From NCBI RefSeq assembly GCF_000317045.1, contig NC_019703.1, forward strand, positions 2,964,501 through 3,028,500: a DNA stretch of 64,000 nt, read 5' to 3'. Made by a program: the position numbers and the translations under genes. Source of the stretch: Geitlerinema sp. PCC 7407 (lineage in GTDB: Bacteria > Cyanobacteriota > Cyanobacteriia > PCC-7407). Shown one piece after another: positions 26,181 to 35,353 of the stretch (positions within the stretch are counted from its first letter, which is position 1; each line of letters begins with the position of its first letter). The notes below the pieces were generated by a model. That model had not been told where the DNA came from and searched no databases. It worked only from the letters and a program-made list of their open reading frames with translations.

Positions 26181-27503
26181 TCAAATTCCCCCGACAAATC
26201 GCTGGGGGCTCAGCAAAGAATTAGGGTCAAACTGCTGCTTGAGCTGGCGCATGGGGGCGATCGCGCTGCCGCTGTAGCCCCACACATCGAGGGAGCGCTT
26301 GAGGGCTGGGGTGGCCCGCAGCACGCTCAAGAAACCACCGGCTTGCTCACAGCGCGATCGCATGTCGCCAAGCGCTGCGGGGTCCTCGGCCAGCGCGCCG
26401 TCTAGCCGAAGCAGGCCCAAGCCGCTGGCCAGGTGCAGGCGAGCCTGAGCTCCGGGGGCGATCGCCCCGAGCTGCTGCAAAGTCGCGATCGCCTTCGCCG
26501 GCTCTACTCCTATTTTGGCCAGCAAGGTGGATTCTGTCGGGTCTTCGGTCAGAACCGTTGTCAATCGCTGCCATAGAGGACCTTCGACCTCTGGCCCAAA
26601 GGTGTGGTCCCCCAGGCCCAGAGACTGGCCCAGGCTGCGCAGCTTGGCGATCTGCTCCTCGACGCTGGGGGCGACGCTCTGGAAGCGCGCCAGCAGGCCG
26701 AAGCCTTCACCCAGATCGAGGGCCGCCAGCAGGGACGGCGTTAATAAATCGGCGGCCACCGGCGTGAGGGCCGAAGCCAAGAGGGTTTGGGCGGCCCGGG
26801 CGATCGCCTCGCCCTCTCCCCGCAGCAGCACCGTTTGGGAGGTTTCGGACTCGGGGTACAGCCGAAAGGTCACCTGGGTCAGGATGCCCAGGGTGCCATA
26901 GGAGCCCGTCAGCAGCTTCATCAGGTCATAGCCCGCCACATTCTTAACCACGCGGCCTCCGGCCTTGACCCGCTGGCCGTCGTAGCGGACAAACTCCAGG
27001 CCGATCAGCATGTCCCGGACGCCGCCGTAGCGCTGGCGCAGCGCCCCCGTGTCGGCGGTGGCCACGATGCCGCCCAGGGTCGCTCGGTCCGGATAGGCGG
27101 GGTCTAGGGCCAGAAATTGGCGCGAGGCGGCGAGGGTCTGCTGCAGCGCCGCCAGGGTCAGCCCGGCCTCTGCGGTGACCGTCAGATCGCCCACGGCGTG
27201 CTCCACCAGGCGCGTCAGGCGGGCCGTGCTCAGGACCACCTCAGCCCCAGCGCCGAGGCCGCCCCAGTCTAGCTTGCTGCCGCTGCCGCAGGGCAGGACG
27301 CGCCAGCCTTTTTGGTGGGCGATCGCCATTACGGCGGCCAGCTCCTCGGGGGTCGCTGGGGACGCTACCACCGGCGACGCCCCGGGCACCGCCGCCTGGA
27401 GCGTCGCCTGAAACGCCGGAGCCACCTGCTCCCAAGCCTGCACGTTGTCTGGCCCCACGATGGCCGCCAATTCTGGGGCGATCGCCCCCATCGCTTGCGT
27501 CAC
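26181..27503 (-). CDS. glcE: FAD-binding glycolate dehydrogenase subunit-like (GlcE)
   Basis: A 440-residue FAD-linked oxidase of the PCMH/VAO fold. The FAD-binding half includes LPCGSGSKLDWGG, LALDPAYPDRATLGGIVA and GGRVVKNVAGYDLMKLLTGSYGTLGILTQVTF. The C-terminal part is reduced, ending FDPNSLLSPQRFVGGI, as in GlcE rather than the larger GlcD. It is the first gene of the pair with GlcF. A GlcD partner is not in this window. Confidence 0.85.
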   Translation of the reverse strand: MTQAMGAIAPELAAIVGPDNVQAWEQVAPAFQATLQAAVPGASPVVASPATPEELAAVMAIAHQKGWRVLPCGSGSKLDWGGLGAGAEVVLSTARLTRLVEHAVGDLTVTAEAGLTLAALQQTLAASRQFLALDPAYPDRATLGGIVATADTGALRQRYGGVRDMLIGLEFVRYDGQRVKAGGRVVKNVAGYDLMKLLTGSYGTLGILTQVTFRLYPESETSQTVLLRGEGEAIARAAQTLLASALTPVAADLLTPSLLAALDLGEGFGLLARFQSVAPSVEEQIAKLRSLGQSLGLGDHTFGPEVEGPLWQRLTTVLTEDPTESTLLAKIGVEPAKAIATLQQLGAIAPGAQARLHLASGLGLLRLDGALAEDPAALGDMRSRCEQAGGFLSVLRATPALKRSLDVWGYSGSAIAPMRQLKQQFDPNSLLSPQRFVGGI

Positions 27504-27575
27504 TTGCTCTCTATCTCGCCTTTCGCGTGGATTCTTGTGGATTTCTTTAGGGCGATCGCCGCCCTGCTCACCCTA

Positions 27576-28817
27576 TCAGGATACCGGGGCCGGGGGCGCT
27601 GCCGGAACGGGGGTCACCGCCGCAGCGGCCCTGCCAGCGCGCAGCCGAAACAGCAAAAACTGGGTCGGGCGATCGCCAAAGTTATTGTCACTCACCAGGA
27701 TCAAGCTCTGGCTGCCATCCGCCAAGCGCGGCCCCAGGGTCATTCCTTCCAGGTTCTCGAGGCGCAGATCCAGAGTTTTCAGGTCCAGCAGCGCTTGCTT
27801 GCGGATGGGCTCGATGCCTGTGATGTCCCCCTGCAAGCGCTTCACGCCCGAAATATCCGTCGCGCCGCCGGTGGCGATCTGGATCAGCTTCGCCCCAAAG
27901 CCCCCCAGCCCAAAGGCCCGCTCCAGGGCCAAAAAGTGGCCGCCCGCATCCAGGGCCGCCAGCTCCGTCAGGCCGTACACCTGGCCAAAGGGGGCTTCTT
28001 CTAGCTCGTAGAGGTGGCTGGAGAGGGCTAGGGGCGGCCCTTCGCCAAGGTAGTAGTGCAAAAAGCGACTGCGCCGATCGAGGGCTTCTTCATCTTCATC
28101 CTGAGCCAGGGACGCTTCGGTGGCGGCGAACAGGCGCAGCGGCTCGCCCTGGGAGGCCACAGTGCCCGTGGGGTTCAGGGTCAACGCCTCGAAGCCCACA
28201 TTGCCTCGGACGCCCCGGGGCTCGTCGCCCTGGGGGTCGGGCAAGAAGGCGAGCGGCAGGGGCAGGGTGCGGCGGAGCTGGCCCGTCTGCAAGTCGTAGG
28301 CCCCGATCGCGGGCGGAATCGAAGAACCACTCCCTTCGCTAGCGACCCACAGGACGTCTTGGGGCGCGAGGGCCAGGGCTTCGGGGTCTAGCTGCTGGGG
28401 CGCGTAGCGCTGACCGGCCTCATCCAGCAGGAAGGTCACCCCTTCGACGGTTACAGCTTCTAGGCCCGCTGTATCGGTAGGCTCTGGGGCCAAATCTAGC
28501 TTGAGGGTGTAGAAGCGGGGCGGTGCCGTCCGGCTGTCGTCACTGAGGGCGTAGAAGCGATCGCGCTGGCGGTCGTAGGCGATCGCCGACAAACCGGCCA
28601 CCTGAGTCTCTTCAAAGGTGGTGTCGCTCGGCAGGGAATAGGTCCCGATCAGCTCCGCCGACAGTCCCAGAAACAGCCGATCTTCGGCATTTACTCGCGG
28701 GATCGAGCAGGCCGAAAGTCCCAACAGCAGGGCGATCGCCCCCCACAAGGCCCCAAAGCGCCCCCACTCCCGCAGCCTTTGCTGCCCCCATTGCCAGTTC
28801 TGCCAGCGCGTCATCAT
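27576..28817 (-). CDS. Phytase-like esterase lipoprotein
   Basis: A 413-residue exported lipoprotein. The lipobox is LLGLSAC in the signal region (about residues 30-37), then a beta-propeller-like domain of the 'esterase-like activity of phytase' type: GLSAIAYDRQRDRFYALSDD near the start, LDPEALALAPQDVLWVASEG in the middle and NLEGMTLGPRLADGSQSLILVSDNNF near the end. These proteins may act on phosphate esters in the periplasm; the substrate is not known. It ends with a low-complexity Ala/Pro tail. It lies 72 bases upstream of glcE on the same strand, but a functional link is not evident. Confidence 0.8.
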   Translation of the reverse strand: MMTRWQNWQWGQQRLREWGRFGALWGAIALLLGLSACSIPRVNAEDRLFLGLSAELIGTYSLPSDTTFEETQVAGLSAIAYDRQRDRFYALSDDSRTAPPRFYTLKLDLAPEPTDTAGLEAVTVEGVTFLLDEAGQRYAPQQLDPEALALAPQDVLWVASEGSGSSIPPAIGAYDLQTGQLRRTLPLPLAFLPDPQGDEPRGVRGNVGFEALTLNPTGTVASQGEPLRLFAATEASLAQDEDEEALDRRSRFLHYYLGEGPPLALSSHLYELEEAPFGQVYGLTELAALDAGGHFLALERAFGLGGFGAKLIQIATGGATDISGVKRLQGDITGIEPIRKQALLDLKTLDLRLENLEGMTLGPRLADGSQSLILVSDNNFGDRPTQFLLFRLRAGRAAAAVTPVPAAPPAPVS

Positions 28818-29240
28818 CGATCGCCCTACTCCAAGCTTTTCACCTTTCCCATCTTGGCAAAAAATGTCTGAGCGATCGCCACGAGAAGTTCTGGGTGAGC
28901 CGTTTGAAGGGTCCGGGCTCCTGCCTACTTCCGGCAGATTGCCTTTGTATCAGCTTCCGTTAGCCGCCTCAAGCGTTCTAGGCATGATGCCTCGGGGTGC
29001 TCCCTTAGCTCAGGACAAAGGGGATTACAGCAAGTTGTATGAGGGCGGGAATTCTGCGCGTTTTAGCTCAGGTTGTTTATGTATTTTCTTAACAGCCACG
29101 CTTCGCTGCATGGCTAAACTTCATCGCCAGGAAATAGCGGTATGCACTGCGGCTTTGAATTGTGTGCCAAGCGTTGTTTTTGATGGTGCTGGTTGTATCA
29201 AGATAATGCAATAGAAATTAATGCAAAAATAGGCAGCCAG
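28818..29240. other. Spacer without a supported gene
   Basis: Between two minus-strand genes. Open frames here have no ribosome binding site or recognisable product. The promoter of the phytase-like gene should lie at its left end. Confidence 0.4.
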
Positions 29241-29284
29241 AAAAAAACGATCGCCTCTCACTGTAGCGAGAGAAAGGCGATCGC
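29241..29284 (-). terminator. Intrinsic terminator of the YqaE/Pmp3 gene
   Basis: On the minus strand CGATCGCC and TCTC pair with GAGA and GGCGATCG (with a small bulge), followed by TTTTTTTC. Another hairpin built on HIP1 sequence. Confidence 0.7.
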
Positions 29285-29325
29285 CCCTGAGGACTTGAAT
29301 TTGGCTGGGTATCTAACCTGGAGCT

Positions 29326-29517
29326 TTAGTAAACTTCTTCCTGGCGGCTCAGCTTCTCTTCGTGCTTCACGACGGCCCACAGACCGTGGATCGAGCCGGG
29401 GAGCCAGCCCAACAGCGTTAGGCCAATATTGATCAGCAGGGTGGGGCCAAAGCCGTAGGTCATGAAGACACCCACCGGCGGGATTAGGACAGCCAAAAGA
29501 ATTCTTAGTAGCTTCAT
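29326..29517 (-). CDS. YqaE/Pmp3-family small membrane protein
   Basis: A 63-residue protein with two membrane helices: LLRILLAVLIPPVGVFMTYG and LINIGLTLLGWLPGSIHGLW. The PPVGVF and LGWLPGxIHGLW motifs define the Pmp3/YqaE (stress- and salt-linked) family. ATG 29517 follows AGAGAGACG. Upstream in-frame codons lack a site. It is thought to affect membrane potential or lipid packing under stress. Confidence 0.9.
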   Translation of the reverse strand: MKLLRILLAVLIPPVGVFMTYGFGPTLLINIGLTLLGWLPGSIHGLWAVVKHEEKLSRQEEVY

Positions 29518-29808
29518 ATCGTCTCTCTTTTTGCAGCGTTTCATTCTTGTTTCCATTATGGAAAACGCCGCAAATTTTGCCCTCTTACTTCTGGCTTATT
29601 CAGCGAGTATTCAGAAGATATAGCGCTAGCCAAAGACTCATAGTCTCTAGTTTTGTCAGCCTTTCTCAGTACTCAGGCACAGTCGAATCAGAGATTCTTG
29701 GCAAGGGGAATCTATCTGTGTAGAGAGGCCAGGAAAAATGCGATCGCCCACAATGGGTCCTATAAACAGTGCGTTTAATAAATCGATTCCCATTCGAGAG
29801 GATATACG

Positions 29809-30177
29809 ATGCTTGGAACTTTTTTAACGTGGCTAGCAACAGCCCTGAGCTTACTTGTCGTTGATCTGGTGGTGCCGGGCGTGGACCTGGCGACATTTCC
29901 AGCGGCCTTGATCGGCGCAGTCGTGTTGGGCTTGGTCAACTCCACCGTGAGACCGGTGCTGTCCCTGCTCTCCCTGCCTGTCAACCTAGTAACGCTGGGC
30001 CTGTTTTCTCTGGTGGTCAACGGCGTCTGCTTCTGGCTGGCGGCGGCTTTGGTGCCAGGATTCTCGGTCCACGGCATCGTCGGAATTATTTTGGGCCCCG
30101 TGGTCTTGTCGCTCGTGAATACCTTCCTCAGCAAGTACTTTGCTGAGCGTCATCCGGATATGCAAACAGGTGTCTAG
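29809..30177 (+). CDS. Phage-holin-4-2-family membrane protein (YvlD-like)
   Basis: A 122-residue protein with four hydrophobic helices, including LVVDLVVPGVDL, GLVNSTVRPVLSLLSLPVNLVTLGLFSLVVN and the GFSVHGIVGIILG region. The NSTVRPVLxLLxLPxNxxTLGLF motif is the hallmark of PF04020 proteins, which despite the name are mostly chromosomal and not lytic. GAGAGGA lies about seven bases before the ATG. Terminator follows. Confidence 0.88.
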   Translation: MLGTFLTWLATALSLLVVDLVVPGVDLATFPAALIGAVVLGLVNSTVRPVLSLLSLPVNLVTLGLFSLVVNGVCFWLAAALVPGFSVHGIVGIILGPVVLSLVNTFLSKYFAERHPDMQTGV

Positions 30178-30271
30178 AGCGCGCGATCGCGCCCAGCGAA
30201 GGATTCGGTTTCTGGCCGCTGCAATGCCATCGAAACTCGATCCTTCGATCAGTGGTGGATTGAGAGGGAAT

Positions 30272-30306
30272 AAGCCTCGTTAGTGGATTGCTAACGGGGC
30301 TTTTTC
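30272..30306 (+). terminator. Intrinsic terminator after holin-like gene
   Basis: AAGCC-CGTTAG / CTAACG-GGCTT stem with one mismatched pair and a 7-nt loop, then TTTTTC. The A-rich left arm makes weak reverse action possible for the convergent gene. Confidence 0.75.
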
Positions 30307-30331
30307 TTGTGGGCAATTTGGCGGGCAGGGC

Positions 30332-31156
30332 CTAGTACATCGCCAGCATGAGCTGTTTGCGGTAGCTGTTGCTGAGGGGGTGGGACAGGCCCAGCAGCGA
30401 GAAGATCATCAGCATGGCCTTGCGAGCGCCGTCGTCGCGGTACTTGCGGTTGCCCCGAACGATGTCGAGGAGCAGATCCAGAGCCGATTCGTGGTCGCCC
30501 CGCAGCGTGAGCTCGATGGCTTTGAAAAATTCGCGGTCCCACTCTGAGGCGATCGCCGTCTCGCGGCTCAGGCGCACTAGGTCGATCAGCTCCTTCACCG
30601 CCACCGCCTGATCATAAAAGTCGCGATCGCTCGCCTGGATAGCGCCCGCCAGCTTCTCCGCATCCTCCAGGTTGCCGACCCGCAGCAGCAGCTTGGCACC
30701 CTCGATCATCAGCCGCCGCTCCTCCGGATAGCGGTTCGCCAGTCGCTGTAGCTGCTGCAACGCTCCTCGCGGATCGCCTGCGTCCAGGGCAGCGACCATC
30801 CCGGCAATGCCCGCCTCCAGATCTGACTGGAGATTGAGCTGGTTTGCCAAAAGCTCTCGAAGTTGGGCCTCCGTCAGCGCCCCTACAAATCCGGGCTCCA
30901 CTTGGCCCTGGCTGACGATCCGGACATCCGGCACGCCCTCGACGCTGTAGGCGTTGGCCAGGGCCGGACTTTCGTCGATGTCCACCTTGGCCAGCACAAA
31001 GTCATATTCCTGGGCCAGCTTCTCCAACATGGGCTTGAGCATCTGACAAGGCCCACACCACTGGGCAAAGAAGTCAACCAGCACCGGCTTTTCGTAGGAT
31101 TTCTCGATTACCTCAGCCGTGAAATTGTCCTGTCTGACTTCAACTACGGTTCCCAT
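30332..31156 (-). CDS. Thioredoxin-TPR protein (CnoX/YbbN-like)
   Basis: A 274-residue protein. The thioredoxin domain (about 1-105) has an intact WCGPC active site (VDFFAQWCGPCQMLKP) and the cis-proline loop EGVPDVRI. Then come TPR-like helices (GDPRGALQQLQRLANRYPEERRL and onward), the architecture of the chaperedoxin CnoX, which protects proteins from oxidative aggregation. Unlike E. coli CnoX, both active-site cysteines are present, so redox activity is likely. ATG 31156 has AGGAG nine to ten bases upstream; the longer frame is rejected. Confidence 0.88.
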   Translation of the reverse strand: MGTVVEVRQDNFTAEVIEKSYEKPVLVDFFAQWCGPCQMLKPMLEKLAQEYDFVLAKVDIDESPALANAYSVEGVPDVRIVSQGQVEPGFVGALTEAQLRELLANQLNLQSDLEAGIAGMVAALDAGDPRGALQQLQRLANRYPEERRLMIEGAKLLLRVGNLEDAEKLAGAIQASDRDFYDQAVAVKELIDLVRLSRETAIASEWDREFFKAIELTLRGDHESALDLLLDIVRGNRKYRDDGARKAMLMIFSLLGLSHPLSNSYRKQLMLAMY

Positions 31157-31361
31157 GAGTTTTTCTCCTCGCCTGTTTGCTCCTCGCGGCCAAAAAACGC
31201 GAGGGCAACACATCTATCAAAAGTAATTATTACGATTTCCTGGACCAAATCGATGGAATCCTAGCTTAAGCCTGATTATGAGTTCTACGATGTCTGCGAT
31301 CGCCCCTGGTCAGGACGCGGTTGTGGAGCCAGATTTGCGTTGATTGGCTGACACAAACTCT

Positions 31362-32837
31362 ATGACTTCTTCCCCCCATCCTCCCTCCGAGACTCCCGCC
31401 GCTGAGCCCCTCAACTTTCCGACCAAGCTGGCCTACGGCGCAGGCGACCTAGGACCGGCGATCACCGCGAATTTGTTGGCCTTTTTCCTGCTGTACTTCT
31501 TGACCAGCGTGGCGGGCCTCAATGCCGCTCTGGCGGGCAGCGTGCTGATGATCGGCAAGGTCTGGGACGCGATCAATGATCCGCTGGTGGGCGTGCTGAG
31601 CGATCGCACCCAGAGCCGCTGGGGCCGCCGCTATCCGTGGATGGTCCTGGGCGCGATTCCCTTTGGGGTATTTTTCTTTTTGCAGTGGATCGTTCCTAGC
31701 TTCAGCCCTGACCCGGCTGCCAACCAGTGGGGGCTGTTTTGGTATTACGTGATCATCTCCATCTTTTTCAACATGGCCTACACGGCCGTCAACCTGCCCT
31801 ACACGGCCCTCACGCCGGAGATGACCCAGGACTACAACGAGCGCACCAGCCTCAACAGCTTTCGGTTTGCCTTCTCCATTGGCGGCAGCATCTTTTCGCT
31901 GATTCTGGCCCAGGTCATCTTTGGTCTCATCTCCGACGGGCGACAGCAGTATCTGCTGCTGGGGTTGCTGTGCGCGGTGATTTCGGTGCTGCCGATCTAC
32001 TGGTGCGTGTGGGGCACCTACCAGCGCACCATGGGCAACAAAGCAGGGGAGAGCAAAGACTCCGAGGAAGCCAACATTCCCTTCAAAGAGCAGTTGCGCA
32101 TCGTCTTTAGCAATCGCCCCTTTCTCTACGTGATCGGGATCTATCTGTGCTCCTGGCTGGCGGTGCAGATCACAGCCGCCATCATTCCTTACTTTGTGGT
32201 GAACTGGATGGGGCTGCCCAACCAGGCTTTCACCCAGGTTGCCCTCGCGGTCCAGGGCACGGCGCTGGTGACGCTGTTTTTCTGGAGTGCTGTCAGCGAT
32301 CGCGTCGGCAAGCGCATCGTGTATTTCCTGGGCGCAGGCCTGTGGATCTTGGTCCAGGGGGGCCTGTTTTTCTTGCAGCCCGGTCAGGTGGGCCTGATGT
32401 ATGGACTGGCGATCGCGGCGGGATTTGGCGTTTCGACCGCCTACCTGGTGCCCTGGTCCATGGTGCCCGACGTGATCGAGCTCGATGAGCTGCGCACCGG
32501 CCAGCGCCGAGAAGGCATTTTCTACGGCTTCATGGTGCTGCTCCAGAAGCTCGGCCTCGCCCTGGGTCTCTTTTTGGTGGGCAATGCCCTCGATCAGGCG
32601 AGCTTCATCGAAAGCGTGCCCGGCCAACCCACCCCCCTTCAGCCCGAGTCAGCGCTGTTTGCCATCCGAGTGGCCATCGGCCCCATTCCCACCGTGTCGC
32701 TGATTTTGGGCCTGGTGCTGGCCTACTTCTACCCGATCAGCCGAGAAATCCACGCGGCCATTCTGCTGCGCCTGCGGGAGCGCCGCCAAGGCATCACGCC
32801 GCCTGACGACCCCACCGATCCGATCAATACTCTCTAG
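31362..32837 (+). CDS. GPH/MelB-type sugar:cation symporter
   Basis: A 491-residue permease with about twelve membrane helices. It begins with the GPH signature LAYGAGDLGPAITANLLAFFLLYF and has NDPLVGVLSDRTQSRWGRRYPWM between helices 2 and 3, then YTALTPEMTQDYNERTSL. These mark the glycoside-pentoside-hexuronide branch of MFS. It would import a sugar or glycoside with Na+ or H+; the substrate cannot be read. ATG 31362 and an in-frame TTG at 31344 are both possible; neither has a clear ribosome binding site. Divergent from the thioredoxin-TPR gene. Confidence 0.85.
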   Translation: MTSSPHPPSETPAAEPLNFPTKLAYGAGDLGPAITANLLAFFLLYFLTSVAGLNAALAGSVLMIGKVWDAINDPLVGVLSDRTQSRWGRRYPWMVLGAIPFGVFFFLQWIVPSFSPDPAANQWGLFWYYVIISIFFNMAYTAVNLPYTALTPEMTQDYNERTSLNSFRFAFSIGGSIFSLILAQVIFGLISDGRQQYLLLGLLCAVISVLPIYWCVWGTYQRTMGNKAGESKDSEEANIPFKEQLRIVFSNRPFLYVIGIYLCSWLAVQITAAIIPYFVVNWMGLPNQAFTQVALAVQGTALVTLFFWSAVSDRVGKRIVYFLGAGLWILVQGGLFFLQPGQVGLMYGLAIAAGFGVSTAYLVPWSMVPDVIELDELRTGQRREGIFYGFMVLLQKLGLALGLFLVGNALDQASFIESVPGQPTPLQPESALFAIRVAIGPIPTVSLILGLVLAYFYPISREIHAAILLRLRERRQGITPPDDPTDPINTL

Positions 32838-32878
32838 ACTCGCAGATCTGAGAGGATGCTTGAAAAGCTTTGTCTCTA

Positions 32879-33172
32879 TGTAGCAAAGGTGGAGATCCCC
32901 CTCAATCCCCCTTTTTAAGGGGGACTTCTATCCCCTTTGAATCGAGGACTTCTATCCCCTTTGAATCAAGGACTTCTCCCCCCTTTTTAAGGGGGGCAGG
33001 GGGGATGATCCTGTGGAGCATCAGCCACTTTCAGATTCTCTGTAGCAAAGGTGAAGATCCCCCTAAATCCCCCTTTTTAAGGGGGACTTCTATCCCCTTT
33101 GAATCAAGGACTTCTCCCCCCTTTTTAAGGGGGGCAGGGAGGATGATCCCGTGAAGTATCAGCCACTTTCAG
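32879..33172. repeat. Two imperfect direct repeats with internal inverted repeats
   Basis: Unit 1 (32879-33034) and unit 2 (33041-33172) both run TGTAGCAAAGGTG... to ...ATCAGCCACTTTCAG and are nearly identical. Each holds CCCCCTTTTTAAGGGGG inverted repeats. Unit 1 has an extra tandem copy of the 24-bp GACTTCTATCCCCTTTGAAT... block. This is a common type of dispersed cyanobacterial intergenic repeat. An open frame across it encodes only the repeat and is not a gene. Confidence 0.8.
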
Positions 33173-33188
33173 CTTCTGTTAACGGCCT

Positions 33189-34091
33189 CTATGGCGTGCC
33201 GCCAACGGACTCCGTTTGCTCCAGCATTTGCGTGGTCTTGGCGGCCCACTGGGTGTTGCCCTGGGATTCGTAGAGGTCCTGGGCATACTCCAGCACCTGC
33301 CGCGCGTCGGCGGGCATCCCCTGCTTCAGAAAGACGACGCCCGCACCGTAGTAGGCGTTGGCGTAGTTGCTGTTGGCCTCAGCGGAGCGCCGAAAGGCTT
33401 CGAGGGCCGCATCTAGCTTGTTCTCGCTGAGGAAGATAGCGCCGAGGTTGTAGTGGGCTTCGGCGTAGCGGGGGTTGAGGCTGATGGCTTTCTCGAAGGA
33501 GCGCTGAGCCTCTTGGGTTTTGTTTTGAGCGAGCTGTAGCAGACCGAGGTGATAGAGGGGTTCGGGGGCCTTGGGGCTAAACTGAATGGCTTTTTGGAAG
33601 GCGGCGATCGCCTTCTCAGGCTGATTTTGGCGCGACAGAACGAGGCCCAGGTTGTAGTGAGCCAGACCCAAATCGGCGTCTAGCTCGATGGCCCGCCCGA
33701 GATAGTCTTCGGCTTGATCTAGGTTGTTGCCCTCTAGGAGGGCTGCGCCCAGGTTGGCGAAGGCGAGGGAAAACTGGGGGTCGGACTGCGTCGCACGGTA
33801 GAAGGCATCGGCGGCGGGTTGCAGTTCGCCTTTTTGGCGCAGGGCCAGCCCCAGGTTGTAGTGGGCGGGGGCCAGGGCGGGGTTCAGGCGGGCTGCTGTC
33901 TGAAAAGCAGCGATCGCCTCATCGAGTTTGTTTTGCTGAGCGGCCTGGACGCCTCGATTTAGCCAGTCTTCTGCGGTTTCGCCGCTGCTCTGGGCAAGCT
34001 GCACTGGGGCCGCTATCGAGGGGACAGCCCAGCCAGGAGCGCCGACAAAAACACTACTCAGTAGCCCCAGTACAATCCAGCGTGTCTTCAT
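33189..34091 (-). CDS. Exported TPR-repeat protein
   Basis: A 300-residue protein with a signal peptide (about 1-28, ending near PSIAAP), then six to seven tetratricopeptide repeats with the usual AHYNLGLALRQKGELQPAAD and AEAHYNLGAIFLSENKLDAA pattern, and a helical end. TPRs mediate protein contacts, here in the periplasm. ATG 34091 is preferred to the GTG just before it. No partner is evident. Confidence 0.85.
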   Translation of the reverse strand: MKTRWIVLGLLSSVFVGAPGWAVPSIAAPVQLAQSSGETAEDWLNRGVQAAQQNKLDEAIAAFQTAARLNPALAPAHYNLGLALRQKGELQPAADAFYRATQSDPQFSLAFANLGAALLEGNNLDQAEDYLGRAIELDADLGLAHYNLGLVLSRQNQPEKAIAAFQKAIQFSPKAPEPLYHLGLLQLAQNKTQEAQRSFEKAISLNPRYAEAHYNLGAIFLSENKLDAALEAFRRSAEANSNYANAYYGAGVVFLKQGMPADARQVLEYAQDLYESQGNTQWAAKTTQMLEQTESVGGTP

Positions 34092-34377
34092 CACCGAGTG
34101 CCTCGCCTCACAGGAGTTGGGTGCATTGGTTCCCCAATTTACACCATCACCCTAGGAGCGATCGCGATCGCCACCCTTTAATCCCCAAAACTCCAAAGCT
34201 GCTGTCTACGCCCCAGCCGCTCAACCCGGCAATTGAGGCCCAAGCTTTAGCAGACAAACTATCAGGGATAGTACTGAGGGTCACAAAATGCGCGTATTGC
34301 TACCTTGGTAGAAATTTTTAAATTTGCCAGAGCCTGCTTAGCCAGCAAAGCCCTTACCCTCTGCCAGGAAATTCCTC

Positions 34378-35346
34378 ATGATTTTCATTATCCCGATCAT
34401 TCTTGGAGCTGCCGCTCTAGTTACTGCCGGTGTCGGAGCTGCGGCAGGTGTAGATGGTATTTCTAAAATGGACAAAGCCAAGAAGATTGGCAAAAATGCT
34501 CAAAGGATTCATGAGCAACGGCAAAAATCAGTTGAAAATGCTTTGCAAGCGACTAACAGTCTAGCGGAAGAGTATGGTCGGCTTCAGATTGAATGCAAGT
34601 TGCGCACTATTGGACGTTTCGTAGCGTTTATTGCGCAAATTGGTCAACGAGCTTCGCAAAGCGACATGAAGTTTTTGGAGGGGCTAGAAGGGGTTTCACC
34701 TCAGCAAGTTCAGGAGTATAAAGCAACCGCTTTAGAGGCCGTAAGCTTTGCATCAGGAACTCTCAAAGCAGTCGGAACAGGATATGCTGCCAGTCAAGGA
34801 GCCTTGGGTCTTATAGGACTCTTCGGCACAGCTAGTACTGGCACAGCAATCAGTGGACTTGGTGGGGCTGCCGCATGGAATGCAACTCTCGCGTGGCTAG
34901 GCGGAGGATCCTTAGCAGCAGGTGGGGGTGGAATGGCTTTGGGCACCTTGGTTTTGGGCGGCATTGCTGTAGGACCAGCCCTGATGATTGGTGGCTTTGT
35001 TTTGGGAGGGGAAGGAGAAAAAGCATTAACTGAGGCTCGTGAATACGCAGCCAAAGTCATTGTCGAAGTTGAAAAGCTGAATGCTTTTCAAAATTTTCTT
35101 GGTCAGGCAGAACAAAGAATTAGTGAGCTCCAAGATCTCATAAATCGCCTCAATTCCAGAGCATTAGAAGGCTTAGAGGATTTAGAGACAAGACCTTTTG
35201 TGCGCGAACGAGATGCAGAAAAATTTCAACAAGTTGCTCTCTTGATTAAGGCGCTAGCTGAAATCATGAAAACTCCAGTTTTGACCACCGATGGAGCTCT
35301 CAATGATGAAGCCATGAAACTTCAAGTAAAGTATCGGAATCTCTAA
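34378..35346 (+). CDS. Glycine-zipper membrane protein of two-gene cassette
   Basis: A 322-residue protein of unknown function. It has a hydrophobic N-terminal helix (IFIIPIILGAAALVTAG), then a charged helical stretch (KMDKAKKIGKNAQRIHEQ). A long Gly/Ala-rich membrane core (about 138-210: GTASTGTAISGLGGAAAWN, LAWLGGGSLAAGGGGMALG) follows, and a coiled-coil C-terminus (EKLNAFQNFLGQAEQRISELQ). The core resembles glycine-zipper or pore-forming helices. The gene is more A/T-rich than its neighbours and has few HIP1 sites, which hints at transfer. The next gene starts eight bases after its stop, so they form one unit. I do not assign a function; a membrane-acting effector is one possibility. Confidence 0.7.
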   Translation: MIFIIPIILGAAALVTAGVGAAAGVDGISKMDKAKKIGKNAQRIHEQRQKSVENALQATNSLAEEYGRLQIECKLRTIGRFVAFIAQIGQRASQSDMKFLEGLEGVSPQQVQEYKATALEAVSFASGTLKAVGTGYAASQGALGLIGLFGTASTGTAISGLGGAAAWNATLAWLGGGSLAAGGGGMALGTLVLGGIAVGPALMIGGFVLGGEGEKALTEAREYAAKVIVEVEKLNAFQNFLGQAEQRISELQDLINRLNSRALEGLEDLETRPFVRERDAEKFQQVALLIKALAEIMKTPVLTTDGALNDEAMKLQVKYRNL

Positions 35347-35353
35347 GAAAAAC

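Noticed and set aside
31449-32627. 392-codon frame antisense to the GPH transporter
   Set aside because: His/Gln-rich shadow of the permease codons; no start site.
32870-33154. 94-codon open frame on the plus strand
   Set aside because: It lies fully in the repeat block and translates to repeated PFLRG and ESRTS pieces; it is a by-product of the repeats, not a gene.
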